From Escallonia rubra (Eukaryota > Streptophyta > Magnoliopsida > Escalloniales > Escalloniaceae): DNA of 64,000 bases. The notes under the pieces were generated by a model. That model ran no database searches and was not told where the DNA came from. It saw only the letters and a program-made list of their open reading frames with translations. Position numbers and translations under genes: made by a program. The stretch is taken from NCBI GenBank assembly GCA_033065855.1, contig JAVXUO010001499.1:1-64000 (forward strand), given 5' to 3'. Below, in pieces: positions 24,237 to 37,800 of this stretch. Each line of letters opens with the position of its first letter. The stretch's first letter is position 1.

Positions 24237-26994
24237 CCACCCACCACCACCACCACAAAAAATGGTACCAGAATCACAACAAGCACATGGACAGATATAC
24301 AGATAAAAACCACCAAGAGGAATGCCAAACTACATGATCAACAAGGAAATATGAAATTAACCTCAAAAAAAAAAAAAAAACTTCATAACATAGACCAAAG
24401 ACCAATGCAGATGGATGTGAACTATAAGTTCATGAGCATACAGCACCAGCGATCTATTAAACATTGAAGATCACCTAATCACTTACATGACCTTTTTATG
24501 GTATGTCCCAATTACGGTTCTCCACGAGGGTAGTACTTCTGTAATTTTCTAGCAAGGAAAAATCCATGCCAATTACACATTGCATGCAGGGTACATAATA
24601 TAAAAGTATGCTCTTGTACAAGAACATGTACCTTCTGAAGGCCACTGATTTAGATGATCTCTATCGTCTAAGGGACCAACATAAAAGGTTTCTTTGGAGT
24701 CACCTGCTTTTCAACATACACTAAAGAATCATGACCAGGCTTCCTTCACCTTTACCATTAGGCTCAATCAAAACATGAATCAATTAAACACAAAATAAAA
24801 CAAACATTGAAGCATCACCTATCTGACAAGTCGAACATTCTCCATAAAGTATAAACCTTAGTTGCATGAAGAGAGGGCGGGGGCAGGGGAGCGTAAGCAC
24901 CTTGAAGAATCTAAGATTGGGAGCGTCTTGAATAAATAAATGCGTAAAGATTATTACTATTTAGTTTAAATATGTTACACTTTATTTTGGTGTACATACC
25001 TTTCTCCTTGAAAATACCATAAGCGACAGTGAATTGTTACTTTGTACTCATCACATCAAGTGGCTACAAGCTACTTGCCTTTGATAATAACAAAGGTAAA
25101 AGTATTTTTGCTACTGCTGTTCACTTCTCGAGACATATCTATGAGGCACCTCTCCGTTAAATAGGGTTAGACATGGGGCCAAAAATGAATGTGAGAGAGA
25201 GAGAGAGGGGGGGAGGGGGAGAAAGAGAGCACTAATTGGCAAGCTTTGTGCTCTCGATGAGGATAGTCAGTAACGGACAAGGAGACTTTAAGGACTTGAA
25301 GAAAGAAAGAGGGAAACAAGGAATTGAGTTGTAAAAGGCTTGATTTTCAGGTACTTTCTCACTGCTCCATGCATCTTTATCCAGCTGACAGGATCAAGTT
25401 TCCATGTTAGCTTGGGACGGGATACCATGGAGCTTCTAACTCGGGATTGCAAAAGCGAGTTTCCGAGCAGAAGCGTTACCATACGAGGAGTTTCCTGCTT
25501 CTAACTCAATGCATGCTAAATATAAAATTGATGGGCAAAAGTTTCTGGCCAGAAAAGTTACTTTGAGTACAGATAGTGCCGGTATTTTAAGCTCAGAATT
25601 TCTAATCAAGTGGCACTATGTTTCAAAAAATATCTCAAACAATTTGTTAACATCAGTAGCTTTCGTGAAATATCAAGGGACATGAACAGTTCGCCAAATC
25701 GTATATTTGAAAAGCCTGGTTAGTGCAGAAAAGGATATAGCTAAAAGCAGTGACGACTAAATAAATAAGGCACATGAGCGTACGGGGACACATGCATGCA
25801 TATACACAAACAGACAGCACTCCCTCCAGTTAGCATTCAGTAAATGACACTAGTGGAAGCACATGCTTTTAGATAACTATGAGCTTGTATCTGTGGACAC
25901 ACAAAAATTGACAAGGTAAACATGACACCAAATTACTTGCAAACCTTTAGAACTCGAAGAAGGATCAAGGTTCTCAGCATAGAGTGGCGTGTAACCTCTG
26001 TATTCCTTGCGAGACAGCTTCATCTTCTCTTCAAGAGGGAGCGAGAACAACTTTTTGCTTTCATCAAAAGTTCTTTGTAACAACTCTTCCTCTACCCCGT
26101 GGTTTACGAGGTAAAAGAAACCATAGTCTATGCATGCCTACACATTTTTTAGCAAAAAAGAAAGGAAAAAAAAATAGAATTATATAGAGTACGAAGAAAA
26201 TGCTAGAACCTTGACTTAGAAAAGTACATCCGGCTTATGACATCCTAATTGTTTGCAAACAAGGGGCATTTGTATAAATTGGAGAAGCTGACTCTAAATG
26301 AAGTCTATATACATATTACTATATAATAGATCAAAGTCATCACAGAATCTGGTAAATTTCGGCTACTATATATCTACCGGGATGAATTCGTTGAGACATG
26401 GTACGCAGTACATATGTTGTTGCTCCCTCCATTTCAATGTATTGTCTCCGTCTTGCCTTATTCCTAGTGTAGATTTAGTAACATGTAAACGTAAACCTTA
26501 TGGACTGCTTTTACCCCAGCTTGGAGTTGCCAAAAATGATTTAACTTATCTAATTTCAGCTCCATTTCATATTAACAAAGTACTAAATCCGTCCAAGAAA
26601 TTTGCCAAAAGTCAAAGGACCAACGGAAGCTAGAGTTACCCAAGCGGTTTAATTAGCGCTTTTTCAACTACTTAACGAAAAAAGACAGTACGGAAACTAA
26701 ATAGCTAAACACCAACTTTTAGCGGCTCTTTAGTTTCTGCGGAAAACAGAACCCTAGGTATACCGACTCACCGATGAATTGAGTGCATGAATTGTAAAGA
26801 ATACGAGTGAAACAGCACGCGTGAACTCTAAATTACTCCTATCAAGTAGTGATTGGCAGTACAAACATGATATGTGTGTGTGCGCGCACGAGCTCAGAGA
26901 GGGGGTAAGGAGAGACCTGGCGGATGGAATGGGCGGTTGCTACACGATCAGGAGAGGAGAGGTCGATGATCGGAAGTTCGAGTGGTTTCTCCAT
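18152..26994 (-). CDS. 2-oxoglutarate/Fe(II)-dependent dioxygenase, 11 exons
   Basis: Exons: 26917-26994, 25945-26137, 24632-24703, 24487-24538, 23873-23994, 21014-21114, 20863-20921, 20136-20192, 19944-19989, 19092-19171, 18152-18257. Phases agree at every junction, giving 321 residues. The protein starts MEKPLELPIIDLSS. It has the DIOX_N segment (about 5-100, YGFFYLVNHGV), Fe ligands His188 and Asp190 in ASAHSDYGMITLL and His249 in STLHRV, and the 2-oxoglutarate-binding RxS as Arg258-Ser260. The C-terminus is RLTYLPKFDGTPRSGKPSFG. It resembles the Arabidopsis At3g46490-type family, soluble enzymes that hydroxylate or desaturate small molecules; the substrate is unknown. Ten introns share the GT-AG rule except intron 6, which has a GC donor (CAG/GCATGT at 21013). 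Intron 5 (2.76 kb) contains a complete hAT element at 22565-23748, so it was enlarged by insertion. The coding frame looks intact and functional. Confidence 0.93.
20381..20445. repeat. GGGA/GA purine-rich microsatellite
   Basis: Repeated GGGA units followed by GA-rich sequence, within intron 7 of the dioxygenase. A pyrimidine-rich tract on the transcribed strand. Confidence 0.9.
22565..23748. mobile_element. Complete non-autonomous hAT-type transposon in dioxygenase intron 5
   Basis: The 1184-bp element begins TAGACCTGGCAAA and ends TTTGCCAGGTCTA, perfect 13-bp terminal inverted repeats. It is flanked on both sides by the identical 8-bp target duplication TATATAAG (22557-22564 and 23749-23756), diagnostic of hAT transposition. 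The subterminal regions carry many CGGGTA/TACCCG motifs in both orientations (22590-22735 and 23596-23732), the expected transposase-binding repeats. The interior has CT-rich DNA and imperfect tandem copies of CAAGCTCCGTCGCCACCGTC (about 23020-23155). No transposase domain is seen; the 187-residue Ser/Pro/His-rich frame at 22771-23334 is low-complexity. Perfect duplication and termini suggest a relatively recent insertion. Confidence 0.92.
24205..24246. repeat. C18 homopolymer followed by CA repeats
   Basis: Eighteen C in a row pass into CA dinucleotides and CCACCA units, in intron 4 of the dioxygenase. Length is likely polymorphic and error-prone in assembly. Confidence 0.95.
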
Positions 26995-28325
26995 ATTCCT
27001 CCTCCTCCAAACTCTGCAACTATTGCTAAACTAGTGGGAATTGGATCAACAGATCTGTTGAAGGGAGGGTGATACACGCGATGCGACCCCAAAATAAAGT
27101 TAATTTTATGATATTTTTTTATAATATTAGCCTTTAAATTTTATTTTAATTTAATTTTTTAGAATGCCATATTTATATCTATCTTTTTATTTATATATAT
27201 TATACGAGTTATCGTGAAATACGCGATACGTGTATAAAAATAAAGTTAATAATTTAATATTTTTTAATATCAAGCTTGGCCTTTAGAATATATTTTCATT
27301 ACATTTTTTAATGAATTTTTTAAATGGTCTCATGTGCAAAAGTAGAGTTGTTAAATTAAAATTTGTTAAAAAAATTAAACATGATATATAAGTGTTAAGA
27401 TGTGAAAACCAAATATGTACTTAAAGTAGTTATTTTATTATTTAATTTTTTATTTTGTATCATCTCTTAAAAGAATTTCCTAGTGTCAAGTGTCAATATT
27501 TAAGTCAGTAATTATGTAATATAAAAAATAGTGTTACATTAAATTATGGTTTTTTCTTAATAAGTAGTATAAATATAATTAAAAAAATTATTTTTGGTGT
27601 TACATAACCATCTAAAATTGTGCCACTTGGTACTGTGAGAATTTTTTTAAAGAATGACACAGAACAAAAATGTTAAATAGTAAATAATAACCTTAAAGAC
27701 ATGTTCATTCTTCACGGTTTAAAACGCTTACGTATCATACTTAATGTTTAAACAAAATTCAAATAACTTTATTGTTAAACATGAGACCATTCAAAATTCA
27801 TTAAAGAATATAGTCAAAATATATTCTAAAGGCAAGGCTTGCTTTTATAAAAATATCATATTACAAATTTCATTTTCGCACACTTATTGCTTATACCATG
27901 ATAACTACTTATTTAAAATATTGACTCTTGACATTCGATAGTTTTTTTTCTTTTTTTGTTTTAAATGACACAAAAAAAAGTGTTATACCAAAAATAGTAT
28001 TCTTTTTTATTTAAAGTCTAGATACAAATATAGATACAAATTTACGTGTCACAATAAAACTAGAAGATTAACGCACTCTTTTCTAGCAAATTTTTTTTTT
28101 CTTCATCTAAACGAATTTGTATATTTGATTGAGAAAAGGCAATAAAGAGGGTGACTATGAAATGATATACACGAAAATTGAGCGTAACATTTGATAGGGA
28201 AGATACGATAATTCTAGATATATAACACCCCTTGTTCGCCATAGGCGACATGGTAACATCGCAAAAAAGATTAGGCAGGAGTTTCCCTTTCGTTGAGCAA
28301 ACATGGCACATTTCAGACCAACGAT
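26995..28325. other. Intergenic, very AT-rich, with a diverged tandem duplication
   Basis: It lies between the dioxygenase start and the DUO1-like stop. Two diverged direct copies of about 110 bp start near 27071 and 27216. They share CGCGAT(G/A)CG, AAAATAAAGTTAAT and CCTTTA-AAT-TATTTT blocks. No gene is seen. Confidence 0.5.
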
Positions 28326-30351
28326 TCACTGTGCAGGTGAGCTTGGGACAGGCTCAATGTAATCGAACATGTCAACCGGGAAATCGTCGAAGAAACTGTC
28401 AGGGTTTACGAGACTATGATCACCACCGACTCTCCCAACATCGCAGCCTGGAGTTGCATCCATGAAATCCAGTGGCGAACCAATTATCTTGTGCACCGGT
28501 GCATTTTCAAGCAGTTCGGGAGCTTCTTGATTCATGAACACGTCGGAGAAGTTGGAATCTCCGAGCCCCACGCCGTAGCCTTCGTGGGTTTCCGGCGAGA
28601 TTGGGAGTTGAGTGAAAGAAATGCCGATTTGAGGGTCATCATACAAAGGTTTTGCGGCCATCTGTGTGATTTGGTCAAGTAAGGGTATGCTTGTGATCGT
28701 GTTGACAAGATTCGGGTTCGTCAGTTCTGGTAGTGCCGCCATTTTTGTCATCATGGTGTTGGCAATGGATGAAAAGGAGCAAGGCTGGCACGCCGAGGAT
28801 GACCCTTCTTCCTCGTGAGTGCAACTTAGCAGAGGAGCCTGAAAGCAGAGCAAACTATCATAAGACTATGCCGATGATGTTCGAACGACACTCTGACGAG
28901 CACAAATTTACACTCACAGAAACAAATCGTACGAGTGATGCTGAATATGGTTGCTTAGGAAATAAATTGCTATTGACAGACAGTTTAGCATTCACCTTAC
29001 TCGCTTTGTAAAAATATTTTTTCGTCTTCTAGCTCACACACGAAAGAAAGTAAATCATAATGTCATGAACCCGTCTCAAACAGATTGGGCCGGTTATATC
29101 TTAATGAGACCACCATGCCCTTTTTTTTTCAATAGATCTCCCAATGTCTGGGCGATGTTAGGATAGGTGTAAAGATTAGTGTTATATTACATTACACGTC
29201 AGGCCCGTTGTGTGATCCAACGTCTACATCAATATTCGCACATCAGCGTTAGGCGCCCACACAATGAGTTCATGACAATAAGCGGGTGTACGATTTAAAC
29301 ACATGAAACAAACAAACAACAAGAATCATATTGGCAATGACAAAAACTTAACACAATTGCAAAACCTCGGTGTTAGACAAAACGAGAAGTATGTATGTAT
29401 TAGTGAAGCACCTAGTGATATGTCTAGCCTTATTTTGGCTGATCTGTATGGAGTGGCTCATGTGAGGCCCTCCAAGTAGTATGTCTTTCATTTCTATTTC
29501 CGTTGTACCAAAAAAAAAAAACACAATTGCAAAAAGAAATTTTATTTAAGAGGCAATTAGTAATTGGCGCAAGAGCAGTGAATTTCATCACTCCATGGAA
29601 TGCCTAGAAATAGACACTTCAAATACTTTGGCATGGACAATGAATGGATTCGTAAGAGAAATTGCTATGAAGTTCTGACATTTTGGAAACTACGTGAATC
29701 ATACGTACAGAAGTATTAGTTACTTGCAAAGTTGGCATTTCATCAACAGCAAAGGTTTTTCCCTTGTTCTTCATGGGCCTGCTGGGCTTTGAAGGTGACT
29801 GTAGACTCCTTGCCAGCCTCTTCTGCCTGCTACTCCAGAAATTCTTCACATCATTATCTGTTCTTCCAGGCAAGAATGATGCTATGGACGCCCACTTGTT
29901 CCCAAACTTTGCTTGCAACTCTAGCACCACTCTTTCCTCCTCTGCGGAAAACTTGCACCCACTGATTCATTTTCACAACATTGAACCAACATCAAGTAAA
30001 TCTGTCAGCCATAAAAAACTCTCAAGAACCAAGCATTGGTCAATGAGCAAAACTCTTTGATTCACGTCTCATTTGTCGCTAACAAGTGCATTGGAAACGA
30101 AACTTCCCCTAAATATTATTGAAGTGAGAAAAATGAAGTTGGGAGGGAGGAATTTACATTTTCAAATTGGGTCTAAGCTTGTTGACCCATCGGAGGCGAC
30201 ACGACTTTCCGGTTCTCGGCAGCAGGCCCTTGGATCGAATGGAGCTCCAACCACTGGGGCCATTTTTCGTCACGAAATGTATCAGTACCGCGTCTTCCTC
30301 GGCAGTCCATGGCCCTTTCTTCAACTCGTCTTCCGCTCCGCGAACCCCCAT
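28326..30351 (-). CDS. DUO1: DUO1-type R2R3-MYB transcription factor
   Basis: Three exons (30158-30351, 29724-29961, 28326-28838) with GT-AG introns give 314 residues. R2 (about 11-64) has Trp15, Trp35 and Trp55 in WSSIRSKGLLPRTGKSCRLR. R3 (about 65-115) reads IGCKFSAEEER...FGNKW...LPGRTDNDVKNFWSSRQKR. The GCKFS stretch contains the extra lysine (Lys68) that marks DUO1 proteins off from other R2R3-MYBs. The tail is acidic, ending SFFDDFPVDMFDYIEPVPSS, like the DUO1 activation domain. In Arabidopsis, DUO1 is switched on in the pollen germline and controls division of the generative cell and sperm gene expression. The ATG at 30349-30351 is chosen because family N-termini are short; the frame is open upstream to 30543, which would add 64 residues of non-conserved sequence. 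A weak miR159-like complementarity lies in exon 3. Confidence 0.92.
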
Positions 30352-31819
30352 GAAAGAAATCTGATTTCCTGCAGAACGAACACCTTTGCCAACAGAAATT
30401 TCCTTTCTTCTCTGAGTTTTTCCGAACAATATGCAACGTTTAGTTTTGTAGAGTTTGATTTGAAAGTGGCGGTTAAAACGGTTACCGGCTGGCTGCCCCC
30501 ATTGTCCACTACACAAACCCACACTCCCCATCTTTATCTCCAAAAATTCAAATGAGACTCTAAAAGTTACGGTAGTGCCCTTAGAGGCAACTACAATAGG
30601 TGGGATGTTATTAATTTTTTATTTTCCCGTTTCGCTCATGGAATTGCATTAATAAAAAAGCTAGATTATTGGTTACAAGAGTTGGCGATCCTACTTTCCA
30701 AATTATCAGATAAGCAAGAGTTTGATTTATTAGTTACAAAGTTACTACTCTACCTTCTAAGAAATCAGAAGAATTACACTAACATGTCACATTCATATCG
30801 AAAATTATAAAGAGCTCTTTGAACATATCTCTTAATTACAAAAATCAGGTTTGAACAGTATGGCCAAAGAAGATTCAGCATTAAACAGGAGTTGTTCGGC
30901 TGTGTAGCAAAATTTTTTATTTTTTTTTTGGTGATCCTGTCGTGCCTGAAACTAACCAAGGATCTACAACACAAGATTGCACTCAAATAAGTTACATGTT
31001 AGAGAGCATCTTTCTAACAACAATTCAGCACTATCCTCCGCTCCCCGTTACACAGGCATCGTCTATGTTTTTCGTTCTTCTTTTTTCAACATTTATTGCC
31101 TATGATCGACCATGCGAGAGCGGTGATGTTTTATTTGGTGCAACTGCCTTGAAAGACTACCTGCTCTTCCAGTGAAATGCAAGTATGCAGTACTTACGTG
31201 TGTATTGGAGGGGAGGCAGGTCAGTCTTTTCATTGTTCGCCAAAGAATAAAATTTTACTTTTCTTGTTCAAGTTTTCTGCCACAGCAAAGCACTTTTCCT
31301 AGCACTGAATGTACTAGGAAACATGCATCATTTGCTACTTCCGTTTGTTGTTTTGACGAACAGCCATTTGACCTGTACAATCACCATGTTCATATTTTCA
31401 ATTCTAACCACAAGACCAAGAGTAACATGTGAACCAATTGATCACAAGAATATTAGAACTATCGGATCTGTGTATTTACTCCAACCTCAAATTTGAAAGA
31501 TAGAGACAATTTGAGTTGCTTTCTTGGATTACAAAATCTGGCCCAACTCTGCAGGGATGCTCTTCTAAGAGTAACTAGAATACATGTGTGATACAAGTTA
31601 TGACAAAACGATGAGGAAGAACTAAGGACTCCTTCAACAACTCTCATCCTCATAAGCGATGGCTTGCCAGTTTCACGAGGCCCCTGATTCGCTTGCCAAC
31701 AAAACAGCCATCAGCCAAGGCTTAAATAGTGCTCTTACGGCGTCTCCCACTCCCGACCACCTGAAGGGGGAGCACGGGAAGGTCCAATTTTAATTTCAAC
31801 TCAAACCAGAAACTCTTCA
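30352..31819. other. Intergenic between the HOS1-like stop and the DUO1-like start
   Basis: This holds the DUO1-like promoter and the 3' region of the HOS1-like gene. No further gene is recognised; the small frames at 30942-31175 and 31172-31432 have no family signature. Confidence 0.5.
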
Positions 31820-34800
31820 TCATCTTCTGGCAAACCTACTTTTTCTAATTCCCCTTGTGGACGTGTTATAAGAAGCTACTCCTAGTCTGTCATGACTATG
31901 CTGCTCTTCGTCTTCGCTGGCGTCGTCAGATCTCCATCTCGGTGCACCCTTTGCATTTATGTCCTCTTCATGGCTGAGAATGAGGACAAAAATGAATAAA
32001 CTTGCACGCAGCACCAATTATCTAAATCTTTTTGGCGAATTGCACATATTATGTTGCAAGCAAAGAGAAAGTACATGACTGGTAGTGGAAAGACAAAGGG
32101 CTGACAGATTTACCTCCAAGAGACATCCATCAAATCACCAGGAGCCACACTCGGATATATATCAGGATGGTCAGAAGGCACATGCTTATCAGATATATCT
32201 AGAAACGAGTCTTGGGCAGAATCGTTTAACATGACTTGGCTGCTGGTGACCGTAGCTACAGGATTAGTTGCAACCCTGCGCGAATACGGACCAGTATTTC
32301 GAAATCGGTCACTAAATCCATTTTGCCTTTTGTCCGGAGAGATCCCATTGAATCGATTATAATGGAGGTAGCTATTCTGAGGAACTCTTGATGAACTTCT
32401 GTTGAATTCTTTTAGCGGCGTCTCTCTCATAGGACTAACACGATGAGTTGCAGGAGTTGAGAAGTCAGTAAATCTGAAGTTTGTGCTGATGCCATTTGGT
32501 GCTTTAGGTCCTCTTTCTGCACTGTTAAAAATGCCAACACCGGTAATGGCTGAGGAACCATAGCTCCTTGATTCATGATGGAAAATATTGACAGATCCAC
32601 CAAATCTCGATGGACTGTCGGAAACTGCAGGTCTCAACGAAGGAATTGCATTATCGACCTGATGAAGAGGCATAGTATTTACAGAAGAAGGGACCAATAA
32701 ACTGGTCAAAATTGGTTCCTGTACTTCACGAATGTCAGAATTTGCTGCAGCACTAACTCCAACACCAGGAGAGACATGCTCTGGTAACTTTCCAGCCTTT
32801 ACTTGCTGTTGTTGGACTTCTGGCAACAACTGTATGCTCTTGTCCTGAAGAAGCCCAGTGAGCGTATCAAAAAGAATTATGATTTCATACAACTTTTGAA
32901 AAAGAATTATGATTTTATACAGCTTTTGAAAGATTGTTCTACTTCAGGCTTCTAATCATCACTTCAAACAAAATTACCTTCCATTTTTTCAATTAGATAT
33001 CTATAAAAAGCCTCTCAAAATTTTAGGGAAGTGACATCAGTTAGTGTTGAGCATCCCTAGCCACACCCCCCTTCTTTACTCCCAAAAGGCTACAAAGGAA
33101 GAAACCTTTTTTTTTTTGTCTTAAATACCTAGTATGCAGGTCCACAAATAACCTGCAAAAAGACCTCTGAAGGAGGATCATTAACGAGCCACCTCAAATG
33201 CTTTGCATCGAAGTGAATCAGAAAGATGTTAAATCAAGTTTGTTCAATGAAAAAATAGTAGCTTTTACACTTTAGGCTTCTCTTGTTAGTGTCTTGATGC
33301 TACATATAAGAGGAAGGACCCGTTAATGAAAACTAATCATAGAATTTGTTTAGCAGGTTGGGCGAGCATTGGTGCAGAAATGGCAAGTCCTTCCATAGTG
33401 ACTTGAAGGTCACATCACAGCTCAAAAACACGGAAACAGCATCTACGCAAAGTCGGTAGCGGCTGCGTACAACCAACCCTACCATACCCACATAGTAGTA
33501 GGTCCCTTGTGCACTTTGTGGGTTGCATTACAATGCATACAAATGTGTTCTTTTGAATACTAACATTATGTTCTGCAAGATCTGAAAATCACCATCATTA
33601 CCTCAGTGCAGGGATACTCCTTTGTTCTACATCCCTGGGGCTATTTACTATATTATCCAATTAATCATTCTCATTACCAATTTCCTAATAACCAGAGCAG
33701 CAACTTTCACAAGAGCAGATTAGAAATCATAACTTGAAACACACTTGTCATCTTTTCACGACTCCCTGGCTTGCCTAACTGTATTTACAGACAGGGAGAG
33801 AGAGATTCAATCAGTAGTTAGTACTTACAACCAATCCTGCTCTCCAGTGACTAGCTGATCTCATTCTGAATGCCACAGCTTCGCTGGCAGAATTCTTAGA
33901 GATGAAATCCTCCTCCAGGCTTTGAACTTTACGATCAACTTGGTATGCCTCAATGTATCGATAGCGCTGAAAATGACCGAGTCAGTTCACAATGGAACAA
34001 ATCATATGCATAAAGTTAATACGACATGTCAAACCAAATACTTGCAAGGGACAAAATCAGTGTGCAGAGCTTTCAAGCAGCACCAAGGAGGTGAAATGAA
34101 GAGGTCATTGAAGTGAAAGAACTTCTAACGGCCACATAAAAATGAGACCAAAAGGTAACGATATGGTCCCAAAATGATCTAACATTCTATCCTTTCCAAG
34201 TCTATAAAAATAGATTTTCCACTATTAGAATTTTCTACAGTTGATTCCAACAACTCTTTGAACAGTTGCTAATCTAACTTAAAAATATAGAAATCTACTG
34301 TTCCTAAATCAAATCACACTAATATTGCAACTTCATCATCTGATTCTACTCCATCTAATCTTCGAAATCACAGATTAAAAGATTCTGTTACGCATTGTTG
34401 GTAGCACAGAAACACCATTTGGGCCACGTCTGCCACGCATCATAGCTGACACGCTGCAAAACACGCACAATAGGCACAAGTGAAAGATTCCTGATTCAAC
34501 GCACTGGGATGTATGCCATAGGTTGCACGCTGGCAATATGTTTACTTTTCTTCTTCAGTTTCACAGACACGGTGCTACAGGGTTTCATATGTTATCGCCT
34601 ATCGGGCAGTAATGCTGTGGTGGGTTCTTCACGGGAAACAATTCCTACAAGTATGTTAATGTGATAAAAAAAACTAAGGTGAGAAATATTGATGAGACGA
34701 GCAGTCGATTACATGTTACAACTGGGCGTTACAAAAAATCGGCTTTAATAACAAATGTGCTTCTGACAATTCTATAGGAGAAGGTGCAATGGTCTATGCT

Positions 34801-37800
34801 ACAGCTAAAGACATTTGTCTAATTGGTAAGACCATAGCTTGCGCAAAGTTGGGGATTCAAGAAGGGTGTTATATATGAACTGGCAAAAAATACCTAATGC
34901 ACAAGGAGATATTGCTGTACATGTTACCCAAAGAACAAGAGCACGATTGATGAAGTGGGAAGTAGTTTTGGAGCATTGTGCAGCCATAGTATTCCTTCAA
35001 AGTTGAAGAGATAGCTTCTTACTGAAGGTATATATTCACTCAAACCCAATAGAAAAGACCAGATCTATTAAAGCTCGTCAATACCTTTTTAAAGCGTGGA
35101 CTGAACTATGCTAGATAAGCTAATAAGTACTCCAACCTTGCATAACCAATCAAACAAATTGTGTGGGCAAACGATAAACTTAACCAAAGGAATTGCTCAC
35201 GACTGGAAATAGCAAAGCTTGATAGTATTTTGGAACTAGTTTACGGTGCAAGAGTGGTCGCTCAGTTGAATTGAGAGGTTGGCATTCTGGTTTCTTTAAA
35301 AAGGGTACAGCTTTTCCCCAATATGCAACAGCCTGTAAAACATAGTATTGATCATGCTGTTCAGCATATCTAATTCGTCAAAACCCAAAATTGAGTCAAC
35401 TACTCTTAGATACGGTAGCCGAAAGTAGCACTTTGCCCACAAGTCTTGTTAGTTTGCAAAAAATGCTGGAGAAGAACATAATCAGCATACTGTATCATGA
35501 CATACAGGATATGCACCAAGTTCTTTTATCGTACATTTAGCTTCTTTCGTTTGGCAGGAAGTAGATAGTGCATAAGTTCTAAAGATGAGCATGACTAGTC
35601 GTTGGTAAGTAACGGTATGTGCCAAGCAGAAGGAGATGACCCACGCATAAATATTTTATAGTCCCTTTTAGTTGCCTGCAGTTACCAAGAGCGCATAAGA
35701 TAACATAGCCGGCCTGAAAGTCCAAGTACTATCAGATAATGAGCTTGGATTTCCAGAGATCCCAATACCACATATCATACGAGGGAATCTCAACTAAGAA
35801 AAAACTGCGTTCCAACTTCAAGAAATCACATATGTACACATATGCGCGTGAGTGACTGTGCATATGTCTACCATACATTATGCATGCATACAATATCTTT
35901 ATAGTACCTGTAGATAGAACACCACAAGAAGACTCCCGATAGTTGATGAAGGGTCATCTGTTGCAAAATCTAAAAGGCATTTGTGGAGATGTTTCTCCTC
36001 ATCAGAATTCCATGGCAATTCTATCATTCGATCCACCAAGTTCCTCCGAATACAAAGACAACAAAGTTCAGTCACCAGTGTCTCCACCCAATTAATCCAA
36101 GCCTGACCCTCTTCCTTTAATTCAACTGAAGAATCCCGAGATGACTCATGCCTTGGCTTATTTTCCTTAACTTTAGTGCAGAGCATCCTTTGATACATAA
36201 ATGCTTCTGTCAGCAGTCCACACTCCACTCTCACTCGAACAGCAGTGACAGCCTCACCAAGTGAAACCAGTTGAGCTCCACCATCACGCCCAGACCAACG
36301 TAGAACCATCAGTGCTGCATCAGGATTTTCCCTTTCTAAGAGAACCTGGGCGACCTTAGGATGCGTTGTTGGGCCTGAGATTTCTGGAAGAAGGCGACAG
36401 GCTTCCTAAGCAACAAAAAGCATACACATTTTAACGAGTATAGGTGACGAAACTGGGAAGAAGTTGAAACAGCTAACCACTTTCTAGAAATTCTGAGTAA
36501 GGAACAGATTATTTTTAACAGGTCAATGTGTCGGGAGAAATAATAATAACTTGTGGTGGAAACAATTTGAACAGTGACCTCTAGCTTATTGGTGGTAAAT
36601 GATTTGGCATAAATGAAGGATAAAATGGCTGCTAAGGGCAGCCAACATGTCTAACCCGGATTACTAAGCTATACTTTAAGTATGAAAACTAAAAAGTAGA
36701 GCTTTATTTCAGCCTCAAAAGAAACTAAATAAAGCTTTGAAAATATAATAAAGAAATTGAAACTAAGATGCTCCTCATCAGATTTAAATCATATAAAGCT
36801 AAAACTGATTATAACAGCCGAAAAAGAATTCAACTTAACTAGATTGTACATTCTGAAGACGTAGCTTCTTGAACGTGTCGTTTTAAACTTTTAGTATCGT
36901 TTTAAACTTTTAGTATCGTTTTAAACTTTTAGTAACATTTAGCAAGCATAGAACGACATAAGATTTTAGAAGCACCAAAAACGCAATGTTAAATTGACAT
37001 AGGTATTCTTGGATTTGATACTAAATGTAGCAGCCAAACAGAAAGTAAAATCGGCATTTAAAAACAATGAGAACCTAAAACAAAAAGAAAAATTACCTGC
37101 ATAGCTTCATCAGTGTTATTGTCCAAAAGGTAGAAGGTTAAAGATTCCAGTAACGAATGCCTGGTTATGCTAAAGGTAGCCGCAAAGTCATCAATAACAT
37201 ATCTCCATTTTTCATCAGGTACAGGCCAGTGCCGATCATACAGGTAATACAAGAACTGTATCCAAATTAAGGAGAAACAACAAATTAGAGTAACAAAAAG
37301 AAAATCAGCTGGGCAGATAGCCTGGTCTGTAATATCTCTTGGATATTGTACCAAGACCTGCAAGCAAATCCTGTCCTCATTGGGAAAAGGCTACACACGT
37401 AGCCCATGAAAGTCCCATTAAATGCAAAGATGGGTAATTACCAATTAGACATATATAAAAGAAAAAAACACTCTCTCAATAAGAATAGTGAACCATCAAA
37501 AAGATTTAGATGTCAATGGCAAGGATACGATTGCATGCTTTGCTACCAACATATCTGAACTTCCACGTAAAAAAAGTATGTCAATCGCATCTCGCAGATG
37601 TTCAAAGGGATAGCATCCTGCCATTCCCTCTATCTTAGACCGGAAAAATGAAGAGCCCCCTTCCTTCTGCAGTGATGCAATCTCTGATTCATCGCCCGTT
37701 TCACGAGTATATTCCTGTTCTACGTCAATATTTGACAACGCATCTTCAATAAAGAGCGTAGAACCACCTGGCCCAGTGGACTCCACGGGGTGATTTATTG

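Noticed and set aside
25288-25482. 64-codon minus-strand frame in dioxygenase intron 2
   Set aside because: Tested as a possible exon, but the expected sequence (GDSKETFYVGPL, then EVLPSWR) is found at 24632-24703 and 24487-24538 with perfect phase.
30073-30555. 160-codon plus-strand frame
   Set aside because: Shadow of DUO1-like exon 1 on the opposite strand, where the MYB repeat is unmistakable.
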